DNA of 64,000 bases from Lachnospiraceae bacterium (lineage in GTDB: Bacteria; Bacillota; Clostridia; Lachnospirales; Lachnospiraceae). A program made the translations under genes and the position numbers. The stretch's first letter is position 1. Each line of letters begins with the position of its first letter. This document shows positions 44,204 through 53,235 of this stretch, one piece after another. The notes under the pieces are model-generated. The model was not told where the DNA came from. It saw nothing but the letters and a program-made list of their open reading frames with translations, and made no database searches. The stretch covers positions 112,030 to 176,029 of the forward strand of contig JAFLTC010000001.1 of the NCBI GenBank assembly GCA_022510615.1, in the 5' to 3' direction.

Positions 44204-44244
44204 GTACAGGATTTATTTTTTCTGTACTTTTTTAATTTATCTGT

Positions 44245-44282
44245 CAATATACCTTGACAGGCGAGGTATATTGTGTTTTAAT
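44245..44282 (+). promoter_or_regulatory. Putative PadR-operon promoter and overlapping operator
   Basis: TTGACA (44254-44259)-17 nt-TTTAAT (44277-44282) overlapped by perfect 10-bp inverted repeat CAATATACCT-9nt-AGGTATATTG (44245-44273). Confidence 0.6.
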
Positions 44283-44316
44283 ATATCTAAACTATTTGAG
44301 AAAGGAGCTTGTGCCT

Positions 44317-44682
44317 ATGTCTATTACATCTGATTTGATTCGGGGACACACCGATACCATTATTCTGGCACAATTATCTGTTGCCGACAGTTATGGTTAT
44401 CAAATCAATAAAACGATTCAGGAAAAGACGAACCAGGGATATGAATTAAAAGAAGCAACTCTTTATACCGCTTTCCGCAGGCTGGAGGAAACAGGCTACA
44501 TCTGCTCTTACTGGGGTAATGAAACTACCGGTGCCAGACGCCGGTATTACACAATAACCCCGGAGGGACGGGAAGCCTATCGAATTCAGAAGGAAGAATG
44601 GAATAATTCAAAAAAGTTAATTGACATTTTAATTCAAAGTGAACCACCCGCAGATGAAAGTAATGAGAAGGAGGTAATGTGA
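44317..44682 (+). CDS. PadR-family transcriptional regulator
   Basis: TIILAQLSVADSYGYQINKTIQEKTNQGYELKEATLYTAFRRLEETGYICSYWG...RRRYYTITPEGREAY; start at ATG 44317 with AAGGAG RBS. Confidence 0.93.
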   Translation: MSITSDLIRGHTDTIILAQLSVADSYGYQINKTIQEKTNQGYELKEATLYTAFRRLEETGYICSYWGNETTGARRRYYTITPEGREAYRIQKEEWNNSKKLIDILIQSEPPADESNEKEVM

Positions 44683-44685
44683 AAA

Positions 44686-45357
44686 ATGGAAGACAAATTA
44701 AGAGCTTATATGGATCACTTATTTAGAGAAGTTACACCGTCTAAAAAATCAGTGGAGGTAAAGGAAGAAATTCTTCAAAATCTAAAAGATAAATATCACG
44801 ATTTACTGGCAGAGGGCAAAACCGAGGAAGCCGCTTATAACATTGCCGTGGCCAGCATTGGAGATGTCAGCGAACTACTTGCCTCTCTAAAGGAGGAATC
44901 CTCCGGGAATTATAATGATGCAGGGGAATCCACATATTTATATTGGAAAAGACGCTCTGCCCGGGCAGTATCTATTGCTGTTATACTTTATATTCTCAGC
45001 ATCCTGCCACCTATTATTACAGATGCACTGAATTTGCCGGATGCCATCGGCGCCTGTCTGATGTTTATATTCATTGCAGTCGCCACCGGTATCCTCGTTT
45101 ACAATCACATGTCTAAACCGGCACTTTATAACAAGAAGGATGACACGATGATGGAGGATTTTAAGGAATGGAAATCCAAAAATGAGTCCAGCCGTCAGGC
45201 GATGAAATCGATTATAAGTGCCACATGGAGTATTACTCTGGTACTATATTTTGTAATCAGCTTTGGCAGCGGAGCCTGGTATATTACCTGGGTGATTTTC
45301 CTAATAGGCGGAGCAATTACTTCCATTATTAAAGCTGTTTTTGACTTGATGAAATGA
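44686..45357 (+). CDS. HAAS/permease-prefix-domain membrane protein
   Basis: MEDKLRAYMDHLFREVTPSKKSVEVKEEILQNLKDKYHDLLAEGKTEEAAYNIAVASIGDVSELLASL followed by TM segments. Confidence 0.8.
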   Translation: MEDKLRAYMDHLFREVTPSKKSVEVKEEILQNLKDKYHDLLAEGKTEEAAYNIAVASIGDVSELLASLKEESSGNYNDAGESTYLYWKRRSARAVSIAVILYILSILPPIITDALNLPDAIGACLMFIFIAVATGILVYNHMSKPALYNKKDDTMMEDFKEWKSKNESSRQAMKSIISATWSITLVLYFVISFGSGAWYITWVIFLIGGAITSIIKAVFDLMK

Positions 45358-45358
45358 G

Positions 45359-46207
45359 GTGACACAAATGAAAAATAAAAAAAGCGCCTGGGTGCGCCTT
45401 ATCGTTTCCAGTGTTCTGGCACTGACTTTTATCGGTGTACTGATTGTGGGTTTAGTGGGAAATTCATTTCCTTTCTCCCTCAACTTTTCCCTTTTCCCCG
45501 GCCAGCACTATGCCAACTCGGACCGGTATACTGCGGGCAGCGGAAGCATTACAGCCGATTATCTAAAAAAAATAGACATAGACTGGTTAGATGGGAGTGT
45601 AACCATATCCACTTACGAGGGAAATACAATTGAAATTGAAGAAACTTGCGAATCTTCCCTAAAACAAAGTGAACAGGTTCATTATTATTATCATGACGGC
45701 ACTCTGGACATTCAGTATCGGGAAAGCGGCTTCTTTTTCAACTTCTTTCCCAAAAACTATAACAAGGAACTGACGATCCGGATTCCAGAGAATCTTGCTT
45801 CGCAGCTGGATTATATCTCTACGGATGCGGTAAGTGCCGATATCAATATGAAAGGTCTGACAACCAAAGAACTGACATCTGATACCGTCAGTGGCGGTAT
45901 TGCATTTTACGGTTTTGCCGATGAAATTGAAGGGGATACTGTATCCGGTGATTTCCGGTATACATTCACTTCCACACCAAAAGAAGTAGAGTTTGACTCT
46001 GTCAGCGGAGACATCACTCTGACCCTTCCACCAGATGCCAATTTTGAATCCGAATACGATACCGTGTCCGGTGATTTCCATTGCGATTTTCCTACGACGA
46101 ACAGAGGGGACACTGTCGTACGGAACACCGACGAACAGGGAGCAAAAAAAGGTGATTTTGAATTCGACACGGTCAGCGGAGACGTCCATATTTTGCAAAA
46201 CAAATAA
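45359..46207 (+). CDS. DUF4097-type beta-repeat membrane-anchored protein
   Basis: N-terminal TM then repeated DTVSGD-like motifs (SDTVSGGI, GDTVSGDF, FDSVSGDI, YDTVSGDF, FDTVSGDV). Confidence 0.82.
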   Translation: MTQMKNKKSAWVRLIVSSVLALTFIGVLIVGLVGNSFPFSLNFSLFPGQHYANSDRYTAGSGSITADYLKKIDIDWLDGSVTISTYEGNTIEIEETCESSLKQSEQVHYYYHDGTLDIQYRESGFFFNFFPKNYNKELTIRIPENLASQLDYISTDAVSADINMKGLTTKELTSDTVSGGIAFYGFADEIEGDTVSGDFRYTFTSTPKEVEFDSVSGDITLTLPPDANFESEYDTVSGDFHCDFPTTNRGDTVVRNTDEQGAKKGDFEFDTVSGDVHILQNK

Positions 46208-46218
46208 TGCTCCCGGCT

Positions 46219-47262
46219 TTAGATACGGCTGTCTCCCCGGTCCACTGCCAGCTCATATCCTACCGACTCCACTCGGAGGCCGAGACAGTTCCGGCACTGT
46301 GCGGATTCTTCACCGGTGCATATCTTGTTATCATAAAGTTCGTATTGCTTTCGCACTCTGACAGGGGACAGATTTGGCATGACCACATTGGCACCTGCTA
46401 AAAGTCCCTTCTCTCTGCCATCCGGCGCAATGGTTCCCAGTGCCGTGGTGGCAGGAAGCAATACCCTTGGGAACATTAATCGCAATATCCCTAACAATAC
46501 TAATGTTTTTTCATAGGAGCCATTTTTCTCCCCGGCAAAGGGGGTATCCTGATGTGAAAGATACGGCCCGATGCCAATCATGTGAGGCTTTAGCTCCTGT
46601 AAAAAACGCAAATCTGTCACAAGGTTGTCCACTGTCTGAAAAGGAGAGCCCACCATAAAGCCGGCCCCTACCTGATAACCGATTTTCCGCAACATAAATA
46701 AACATTCCTTGCGGTTTGCAAGGCTCATATTTTCCGGATGCAGTTTACGGTAGTGGTACTCGTCTGCCGTTTCATGACGCAGCAGATACCGGTCCGCTCC
46801 TGCCTCATACCAGCATTCATATTCTTCCCTGCTTCGCTCCCCAAGAGACAAGGTAATGGCACAGTCCGGAAATTCCTTTTTAATCTGACGTATGATTTCC
46901 TCAATGCGTTCCTTTGTAAACCACATATCCTCCCCACTCTGCAATACAAAGGTACGAAAACCGAGCTCGTACCCTTCCCTGGCACAGAGAAGAATTTCCT
47001 CCTTCGTCAGCCGATATCGTTCGGCATTGGCATTACTCTTTCGAATGCCGCAGTAATAGCAGTCATTCCTGCAGTAGTTACTAAATTCAATCAATCCCCG
47101 GGTATAGACAGCGGTTCCATATTCTCTTTCTCTGACAGTCCGTGCCCGGGCAAAAAGCTCTTCCTTTTCTTCCTCATTTAAGCCTTCGATCACCCGGACC
47201 AGTTCATCGTCTGTCAGATTTTTTTCCCGTTCCAGTTTTTCGATTAACTCTATATTTTTCAT
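46219..47262 (-). CDS. hydE: [FeFe]-hydrogenase H-cluster radical SAM maturase HydE
   Basis: GLIEFSNYCRNDCYYCGIRKSNANAERYRL...; ATG at 47262 with GGGGAGA RBS preferred over a GTG at 47292. Confidence 0.94.
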   Translation of the reverse strand: MKNIELIEKLEREKNLTDDELVRVIEGLNEEEKEELFARARTVREREYGTAVYTRGLIEFSNYCRNDCYYCGIRKSNANAERYRLTKEEILLCAREGYELGFRTFVLQSGEDMWFTKERIEEIIRQIKKEFPDCAITLSLGERSREEYECWYEAGADRYLLRHETADEYHYRKLHPENMSLANRKECLFMLRKIGYQVGAGFMVGSPFQTVDNLVTDLRFLQELKPHMIGIGPYLSHQDTPFAGEKNGSYEKTLVLLGILRLMFPRVLLPATTALGTIAPDGREKGLLAGANVVMPNLSPVRVRKQYELYDNKICTGEESAQCRNCLGLRVESVGYELAVDRGDSRI

Positions 47263-47281
47263 CGGTCTCTCCCCATTCCTT

Positions 47282-47314
47282 GTTCTTAGCACATCGGCAC
47301 CGTTATGCTAGCAA
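47282..47314. repeat. Dispersed TTAGCATAACGGTG repeat, copy 3
   Basis: Minus strand TTGCTAGCATAACGGTGCCGATGTGCTAAGAAC; supplies the stop codon of the upstream ORF. Confidence 0.75.
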
Positions 47315-47628
47315 TATAGTTTTTTCGCCCGGTCAAATTTCAGTATCTGTTTTCTACGGACATTATGCCCCACTGTATTCCGGTACGCTTCATTCACATA
47401 GTGAAGAATTGCGGATAATTCCTCCTGTACCCCCGGCACATCATAGTAAACTGCCACCACTACATAGTTCATCGGTCCGGTCTGGTACAGCTGCAAACCC
47501 TTAAAATATCCGGCATGATGTTTTTTCAGGTGTCGGTCAATGTCACGCACCAGCTCACAGTAACGCTCCTGCCAACCGGGATTCACATAGGACATGCTGA
47601 CATCATATAAGTACTTACATTCTTCCAT
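47308..47628 (-). CDS. Small conserved-looking hypothetical protein upstream of hydE
   Basis: 106 aa, no recognised family; immediately upstream and co-oriented with hydE. Confidence 0.7.
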   Translation of the reverse strand: MEECKYLYDVSMSYVNPGWQERYCELVRDIDRHLKKHHAGYFKGLQLYQTGPMNYVVVAVYYDVPGVQEELSAILHYVNEAYRNTVGHNVRRKQILKFDRAKKLYC

Positions 47629-47772
47629 GGACCATATATCTCCGGCAAAATTGTTTTCATACTATTATATGCCGCAGAGTTTTTGCTGTTCCCTCTGTCT
47701 TTATTGTAACGAATATTTTATATGATTTCAACTACCGGCTTTTCTTTCTTCCTTTTTCTCTTTTTGTGCAAA

Positions 47773-47841
47773 AAAATCCACTAACCAGCGAAAGCATCTG
47801 AGACAAATCATCACTCCTGCTCAAGCCAATTAGTGGATTTT
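47773..47841 (-). terminator. Terminator-like hairpin with a 45-nt loop downstream of the xylanase gene
   Basis: AAAATCCACTAA (47773-47784) / TTAGTGGATTTT (47830-47841), perfect 12-bp stem, minus-strand T-run. Confidence 0.7.
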
Positions 47842-47878
47842 CTTAATAATTTAAAATATCAAATGTGACAACCCTTTC

Positions 47879-50800
47879 CTATCTGGTTATATTTGTCGTA
47901 TGCTCTACACCATCCGTATCGGTTATCACAACGACATGGGAATCCGCTTTTGTCATATACAGGCTTAACTTATTTTTGCTGCTCGGGGTCCCCACGGTCC
48001 CCTTGTTATCGGTAATGTAGAAGCTGGATATACCTTGGTCCTTACCATCTATGGTAACAGACTTAATACCGGAAAACGAGCTGACGTCAATTTCTTCCTT
48101 GTCATATTCATCTGCTGTCGTCACAGTTGTTCCAAACAAGGTTTTACCATTTCCTGCTTTAAAGGCACCACCATATACCGATACCTCACAGTGGGTCTGA
48201 CTCTTTCCGTCTCCAATCTCATAATTAGAACCACCGGCGGTAATAATACCACCATAAATCTTAACAGTCAGCTTTTCCGGATTGGAAGCAGAGCCGCCAC
48301 CGCCGATGCCGGCACCATTTCTACTGGATTGAGCATAAATATTTCCACCGTATATTTCAATTTCGCCGCCACCCTTACCAACTTGACCATCTCCGATACC
48401 GGCACCATTCGAACCGCCCATACAAATCATGGTACCGCTGCGGATAATAATTTTTCCCAGCGTTCCCGCCACTTTTTCCGTAGCGGTAACACCGATTGCT
48501 GCGGAGGAGTCACCTCCCGTGGCAAATACTGTTCCCGTTCCGGCCACCGTTAATTCACAGCCGGCAGGTACTTCAATGGCAGCAAAGTTTTTCGGTCCTG
48601 TTAATTTAGACGTTCCTGTCAATATCAGTGTTACGTTGGCATTGCCGCTTAATGTAATCGGGCTTGCTCCGGTCGGGGTAGTAGTTACACTATCCAATAT
48701 AATGGTGTGAGTACCGCCGGTAACAGAAATCGTATTATTTGCCGTTCCGGTAATGTTATAAGCACCGTTTCCTGCCTGTTCCCCACTACCGCCTACGGTA
48801 TAGCCTGTAGCACTGATTGTTATATTTCCTGACTCGAGATTTAAGCTTGTTGTGCCATCCGGGTTCGGTGTCACTACCGGATTGCTCGGAGTAGGAGTCG
48901 GATTTGTCGAGCCGCCCGGAGTCGGTGTCGCTGCTCCCGGTGTCGGGCTCGGAGCCTGGGTCGGCGCAGGGCTCTCTCCTTTTACAAGATTTATCAATGC
49001 GTAGAAGGCAGCCTTCGGCATATAATTTTCATCAAACAATGACGGATAATATGTGTTTCTGTCATTGTAATAATCGTTCAACCATGTATCCAAATCCGTC
49101 AGATTCCAGAAAGTTACATTCGTAATCTGTACACTATCTTTGTCCATGCGGTCTAATATAATCTGCATGAATTTAGAATAGGCTGTGGCAAGAGTCTGAT
49201 TTCCCGACTCGGAGTTATCCTTGCTGGCAAAGTCCAGTTCGGTTATCTGCACCTCATAGCCGGCATCCTTAAAGTAATTGATCGAGTTTTTAATATTATC
49301 CCCATCCGTTACTCCCAGATTGGTCTGGTGGGACTGCATGCCAAGACCGTCAATATTGCCTGCCGCTTTCGCATCCTTCAGATATTCTACGACAGCCTTT
49401 CTCTCTCCCGAAGAGTTCAGTCCGATATAATCGTTATAAAACAGTTTCGCACTGGAGCCTGAGGCTCTCTGGGCAGCTCTCGCATAGCGGAAGGCTTCCG
49501 TAATGTAAAGTGTGCCCTCATTCGTATCTGCCGTTCCCGCATCATCTGTAAAAATGGCTCCATACAGGCTTTCCTTTGCCGGTCTGAGAGTAATGGAAGA
49601 ACCTTTACTAATAACCTCATTTACTACGTCATACGCATATACCGTTCCCGGATACTTTGTTTCTGTATAGGTCATAATCTGGGTAATATAGCTTTCGATA
49701 CGTTTCAGCATCGTCTTTTTATCCACCAGATTGGTAATGTTGGTTTTCGCCGTCCCGCTTCCGTCATATTCCGGTGTGTAATTTTCACAGAAATACCAGT
49801 CCGGTGTCTGGGAATGCCAGACTAAAGTATGGAAGCGGACTTTTAATCCGTTTGCCTTCGCCAGACTCAGGCATTTATCGATGATATCCGTATTAATCAC
49901 CGGCATACCGTCCTCTGCCGCTTTAGATTTTTCCTCATTTAACAGACTTTCCGGCTTTAACTCGTCCGCAAAGGTAACGGTGTTATAATGATGCTTAATG
50001 AATTCAGAAATCTCCGGATTTTTCAGATTATAACTGTAAACGGCACAGCCTACCGGGAAGCGACCCGAATAAGCAGTCTTCAAACTGTCTACTGCCAATA
50101 CCTGTTCCATATCCAGATGTTTTTCCGTAAGTGAAATATTATCTACATAAAAATCATTCTGGTAATCCTGCATTTCAAAGTAGAGGTATAATTCCTTTAC
50201 ATCCCCCGGTGCCACTACTGTCGCCTCTAATTTTGCCCAGTTTCCGGTCGGTACTGACAACGTCTTAATGGTAGTATAAGCTACGTTGTCCGCAAAATCC
50301 GTGGACTGCCAGGTACAGTTAATGGTCCGGTTACCTCCTGCGGTATGCTTTACGTAGGCCTCAACCTTATAGGTAGTAAAATCCTGTACGTTGTGAGTTA
50401 CATTGATCTGAGGTCCTGCCCAGTTTTTCTTGCGATTAGAAACCTTCAGGCAATATGCATCGTCATAGCCGCCTGCCTCTACCGTCAGAACTTCCTCTCC
50501 CTGACGTCCTGTAACATAGTGATTTTTTCCATCCTCAAAGTCAAGGAAAAGCGCCTTCTCATCATCCGTACTAGGAATCGGTGTTCCCGGCACCTTAGTC
50601 GGAGCAGGCACCTCCGTCCCGCCCGACGGTGTTGTTGTACTGGATGGGGGATTCGTCCCTCCCGGCGGTGGTGTCGTACCAGATGGAGGATTCGTCCCTC
50701 CCGGCGGTGGTGTCGTATCAGATGGGCTATTTGTCCGTGCCGGTGGCGTTGTCTGATTCGGCTTCAAGGTTCCCGGATTCGTTGTTTTTGTTGGTGCCTT

Positions 50801-51151
50801 TGTTACTACCGGGTTTTTCTTTTTTACTGTTACCTTACATTTCTTCGTATATTTTTTCCCTTTATACTTGAACTTACAGGTAACATAGGTCTTTCCTGCT
50901 TTTTTTGCCTTTACTTTACCTTTTTTACTTACCGTGGCAATTTTCTTATTTTTACTCTTCCATTTTTTCTTGACTTTCTTTCCTGCATTTTTCACCGAAA
51001 GCTTTTTGCTTTGTCCCACTTTCAGTGTCAGCTTTTTCTTAGAAAGTGCCGGTTTCTTCTTTGCCGCACTTGTAATTTCTCCTTGTCCGCACAGAGAAAT
51101 TATCATGGCAGCAATTAAACATAGTGCTCCCAATCGTTTTTTCTTTTTCAT
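47879..51151 (-). CDS. Secreted modular GH10 endo-xylanase (Lys-rich Ig-like domain, CBM22-like module, GH10, C-terminal beta-repeat carbohydrate-binding-like domain)
   Basis: Signal peptide; KVGQSKKLSVKNAGKKVKKKWKSKNKKIATVSKKGKVKAKKAGKTYV; GH10 VRFHTLVWHSQTPDWYF, YAYDVVNEVISKGS, GLGMQSHQTN, EVQITELDF; Gly-rich beta-repeat C-terminus. Confidence 0.9.
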   Translation of the reverse strand: MKKKKRLGALCLIAAMIISLCGQGEITSAAKKKPALSKKKLTLKVGQSKKLSVKNAGKKVKKKWKSKNKKIATVSKKGKVKAKKAGKTYVTCKFKYKGKKYTKKCKVTVKKKNPVVTKAPTKTTNPGTLKPNQTTPPARTNSPSDTTPPPGGTNPPSGTTPPPGGTNPPSSTTTPSGGTEVPAPTKVPGTPIPSTDDEKALFLDFEDGKNHYVTGRQGEEVLTVEAGGYDDAYCLKVSNRKKNWAGPQINVTHNVQDFTTYKVEAYVKHTAGGNRTINCTWQSTDFADNVAYTTIKTLSVPTGNWAKLEATVVAPGDVKELYLYFEMQDYQNDFYVDNISLTEKHLDMEQVLAVDSLKTAYSGRFPVGCAVYSYNLKNPEISEFIKHHYNTVTFADELKPESLLNEEKSKAAEDGMPVINTDIIDKCLSLAKANGLKVRFHTLVWHSQTPDWYFCENYTPEYDGSGTAKTNITNLVDKKTMLKRIESYITQIMTYTETKYPGTVYAYDVVNEVISKGSSITLRPAKESLYGAIFTDDAGTADTNEGTLYITEAFRYARAAQRASGSSAKLFYNDYIGLNSSGERKAVVEYLKDAKAAGNIDGLGMQSHQTNLGVTDGDNIKNSINYFKDAGYEVQITELDFASKDNSESGNQTLATAYSKFMQIILDRMDKDSVQITNVTFWNLTDLDTWLNDYYNDRNTYYPSLFDENYMPKAAFYALINLVKGESPAPTQAPSPTPGAATPTPGGSTNPTPTPSNPVVTPNPDGTTSLNLESGNITISATGYTVGGSGEQAGNGAYNITGTANNTISVTGGTHTIILDSVTTTPTGASPITLSGNANVTLILTGTSKLTGPKNFAAIEVPAGCELTVAGTGTVFATGGDSSAAIGVTATEKVAGTLGKIIIRSGTMICMGGSNGAGIGDGQVGKGGGEIEIYGGNIYAQSSRNGAGIGGGGSASNPEKLTVKIYGGIITAGGSNYEIGDGKSQTHCEVSVYGGAFKAGNGKTLFGTTVTTADEYDKEEIDVSSFSGIKSVTIDGKDQGISSFYITDNKGTVGTPSSKNKLSLYMTKADSHVVVITDTDGVEHTTNITR
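50650..50727. repeat. Tandem repeat, 39-bp period, about two copies, in the Thr/Pro/Gly linker of the xylanase
   Basis: ATTCGTCCCTCCCGGCGGTGGTGTCGTAyCAGATGG at about 50651 and again at about 50690. Confidence 0.85.
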
Positions 51152-51295
51152 TTGTTTTCCTCCAGTCTTTGGTTGCTAAAATTTACCATAATCGACGGTT
51201 TCTCGGGTGTTTGAACTACTTTAATAATAACACCGGCAAAGCACTTTGTCTATTAATTTTTTTCTAATTCCGCCCGGCAATAACTGACATAATTA

Positions 51296-52471
51296 TCACT
51301 CCTTTTCATATATCACATTACCATTTACAATGGTATATAGTGTCTTTGTAAATGTTTCCATAGGATTACCGGTAAAGATTGCAATATCGGCATCCTTGCC
51401 TGCCTCCAGAGAACCGACACGATGGGAGACACCACAGATTTCAGCAGCATGTATCGTGATAGCCCGCAGACCTCCTTCCATAGAAAGCCCCTGCCTGACA
51501 CTCAGCCCTGCACAAAGTGGCAGATACCGTATCAGAGACACAGGATGGTCGGTCATAATCGCCGTTTTAATTCCTGCCCGTTCCAACACTCCGGCAGTCT
51601 TAAAGCTCATATTTTTTACTTCTATTTTGGAGCGAGATGTTAAATCCGGTCCCACAATAACCGGAAAACCGGACTCTGCAATTTCATCCGCTATCAGATG
51701 TCCCTCGGTACAATGGTCCAGTGTCATATTCAAATCAAATTCCTTTGCAATCCGGATTGCCGTCAGTATGTCATCGGTCCGGTGGGCATGCGCCTTTAAC
51801 GGAATTTCTTTTTTCAGCACAGGGATCCAGCACTCCATTTTAAAATCCTCATCCCATGGCGCCATATCCCCTTTTTTCTTTTTTTCAAGATACCGGCATG
51901 CTTTATATATCTCCTCCCGCAACATACCGCCAATGGCCATACGGCTACCCGGCATACTATTTTTTTCACCATAATTCATTTTTGGATTTTCACCAAAAGC
52001 TACCTTCATCGCCGCCGGTGCTTTTACCACCATCTTGTCAAGGCACCGCCCCTGCACTTTCATAAACAGAGACTGTCCACCCACTACATTAGAACTGCCC
52101 GGTCCCGTCAATAGCGAGGTAATTCCGGCAATCACCGCATCGTGAAATGCCGGGTCCATTGGGTTAACCGCATCCAGCGCCCGTAAATGAGGCGTAACCG
52201 GAGTTGTCATTTCATTGCAGTCATCTCCCACCATGCCCCATTTTTCTTCTGTAATGCCAACATGGCAGTGGGCGTCAATAAGCCCGGGCATAACCCAGGC
52301 TCCCTGCACATCCAGCACTATCTCTTCTCTGACTTTTTCTTTCTCTTGGATTTCCCCTGAAAGCGTTTCCATATCGCCTACCGATGTTATTTTACTTCCT
52401 GTCACACGGACATAACCATTCTCATAGGCAGGTCCCGCCATAGTTAGAATTTTTCCATTTTTAATGAGCAT
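51296..52471 (-). CDS. Amidohydrolase (imidazolonepropionase/dihydroorotase-like)
   Basis: AWVMPGLIDAHCHVGITEEKWG...IKTAIMTDHPVSLIRYLPLCAGLSVRQGLS...GSLEAGKDADIAIFTGNP. Confidence 0.88.
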   Translation of the reverse strand: MLIKNGKILTMAGPAYENGYVRVTGSKITSVGDMETLSGEIQEKEKVREEIVLDVQGAWVMPGLIDAHCHVGITEEKWGMVGDDCNEMTTPVTPHLRALDAVNPMDPAFHDAVIAGITSLLTGPGSSNVVGGQSLFMKVQGRCLDKMVVKAPAAMKVAFGENPKMNYGEKNSMPGSRMAIGGMLREEIYKACRYLEKKKKGDMAPWDEDFKMECWIPVLKKEIPLKAHAHRTDDILTAIRIAKEFDLNMTLDHCTEGHLIADEIAESGFPVIVGPDLTSRSKIEVKNMSFKTAGVLERAGIKTAIMTDHPVSLIRYLPLCAGLSVRQGLSMEGGLRAITIHAAEICGVSHRVGSLEAGKDADIAIFTGNPMETFTKTLYTIVNGNVIYEKE

Positions 52472-52528
52472 AGATAAAACCTCCGTTTCTGTCGTTAGTC
52501 TGTGCAGAAGCAGAGGTTTTATGTATAT

Positions 52529-53203
52529 CTATTTTTTCTTATGACTAAGCAGCCGCTGCAAATAATAGGCAATAAAAATCATCAGTGCCATAATGGCGGC
52601 ATAATCGAAAAAGAATGACAGCTTTGGTTCATTGTAATCAAAAAAGGCAAACTGTACTCTCTGAAATATGTAATCCATAAACTCACGTTTGCAAAGTGCA
52701 TAGATGCCATATATCGAAAGCAAAGCTGCCAGACCACGCAAAATCCATGCCCTGGTCACACTTTCTTTTGTAATGGAAAAAGCTTTTCTGAACATTTTCA
52801 ATACCATACCATAATGAAGTCCGATATGGAAACTCATAAAAAGAAATCCCGCATAGGAAGCGGTCATATGTACCGCTCTTGCTAACGCCACACCAACATC
52901 CAGTTCTAAAAACCGGAACACATACTGGGACATGGCAATCCCACTAAGCATAAGTAACAGCATATCCACAAACATCAGCGCATCCACTACCATAAGGATA
53001 ACCCTTCCGGCCGGATAGTTTCCCTTTCCCATATTCCGGTACCACATTCCATTCAGGGCATGGTGCAGAATGAACAAAACAAACATAGCCGTTCCTGCTA
53101 TTTCATGCCACTGCTGTCCGGTGTACTGATATGCCATAAGGGTAAATAGCAGAAAGGTCATTCCCGCATCAATGATTCCCTTTATCGTCTGTTTTATCTT
53201 CAT
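52529..53203 (-). CDS. DUF4405-like four-helix membrane protein (cytochrome b-like)
   Basis: Multiple TM with conserved His (WHEIAGTAMFVLFILHHALNG, AVHMTASYAGFLFMSFHIGLHYG); start at MKIKQ with GGAGGG RBS. Confidence 0.75.
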   Translation of the reverse strand: MKIKQTIKGIIDAGMTFLLFTLMAYQYTGQQWHEIAGTAMFVLFILHHALNGMWYRNMGKGNYPAGRVILMVVDALMFVDMLLLMLSGIAMSQYVFRFLELDVGVALARAVHMTASYAGFLFMSFHIGLHYGMVLKMFRKAFSITKESVTRAWILRGLAALLSIYGIYALCKREFMDYIFQRVQFAFFDYNEPKLSFFFDYAAIMALMIFIAYYLQRLLSHKKK

Positions 53204-53235
53204 GTTACCCTCCATTCCTAAATGGTACTCTTTCC

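Noticed and set aside
45841-46195. DTVSGD repeats as a DNA tandem repeat
   Set aside because: Protein-level beta-repeat typical of DUF4097; irregular spacing and divergent at DNA level
50611-50760. Possible CRISPR-like repeat
   Set aside because: Only about two units, in-frame within a Pro/Thr linker, no unique spacers
50345-51118. 257-aa plus-strand ORF rich in Arg/Cys/Phe opposite the xylanase
   Set aside because: Mirrors the Lys-rich and Pro/Gly-rich coding strand; artefact
51160-51260. Possible c-di-GMP or other riboswitch in the xylanase leader (CGGTGTT...AACACCCG pairing)
   Set aside because: No recognisable riboswitch consensus could be assembled by eye; would need a covariance-model search
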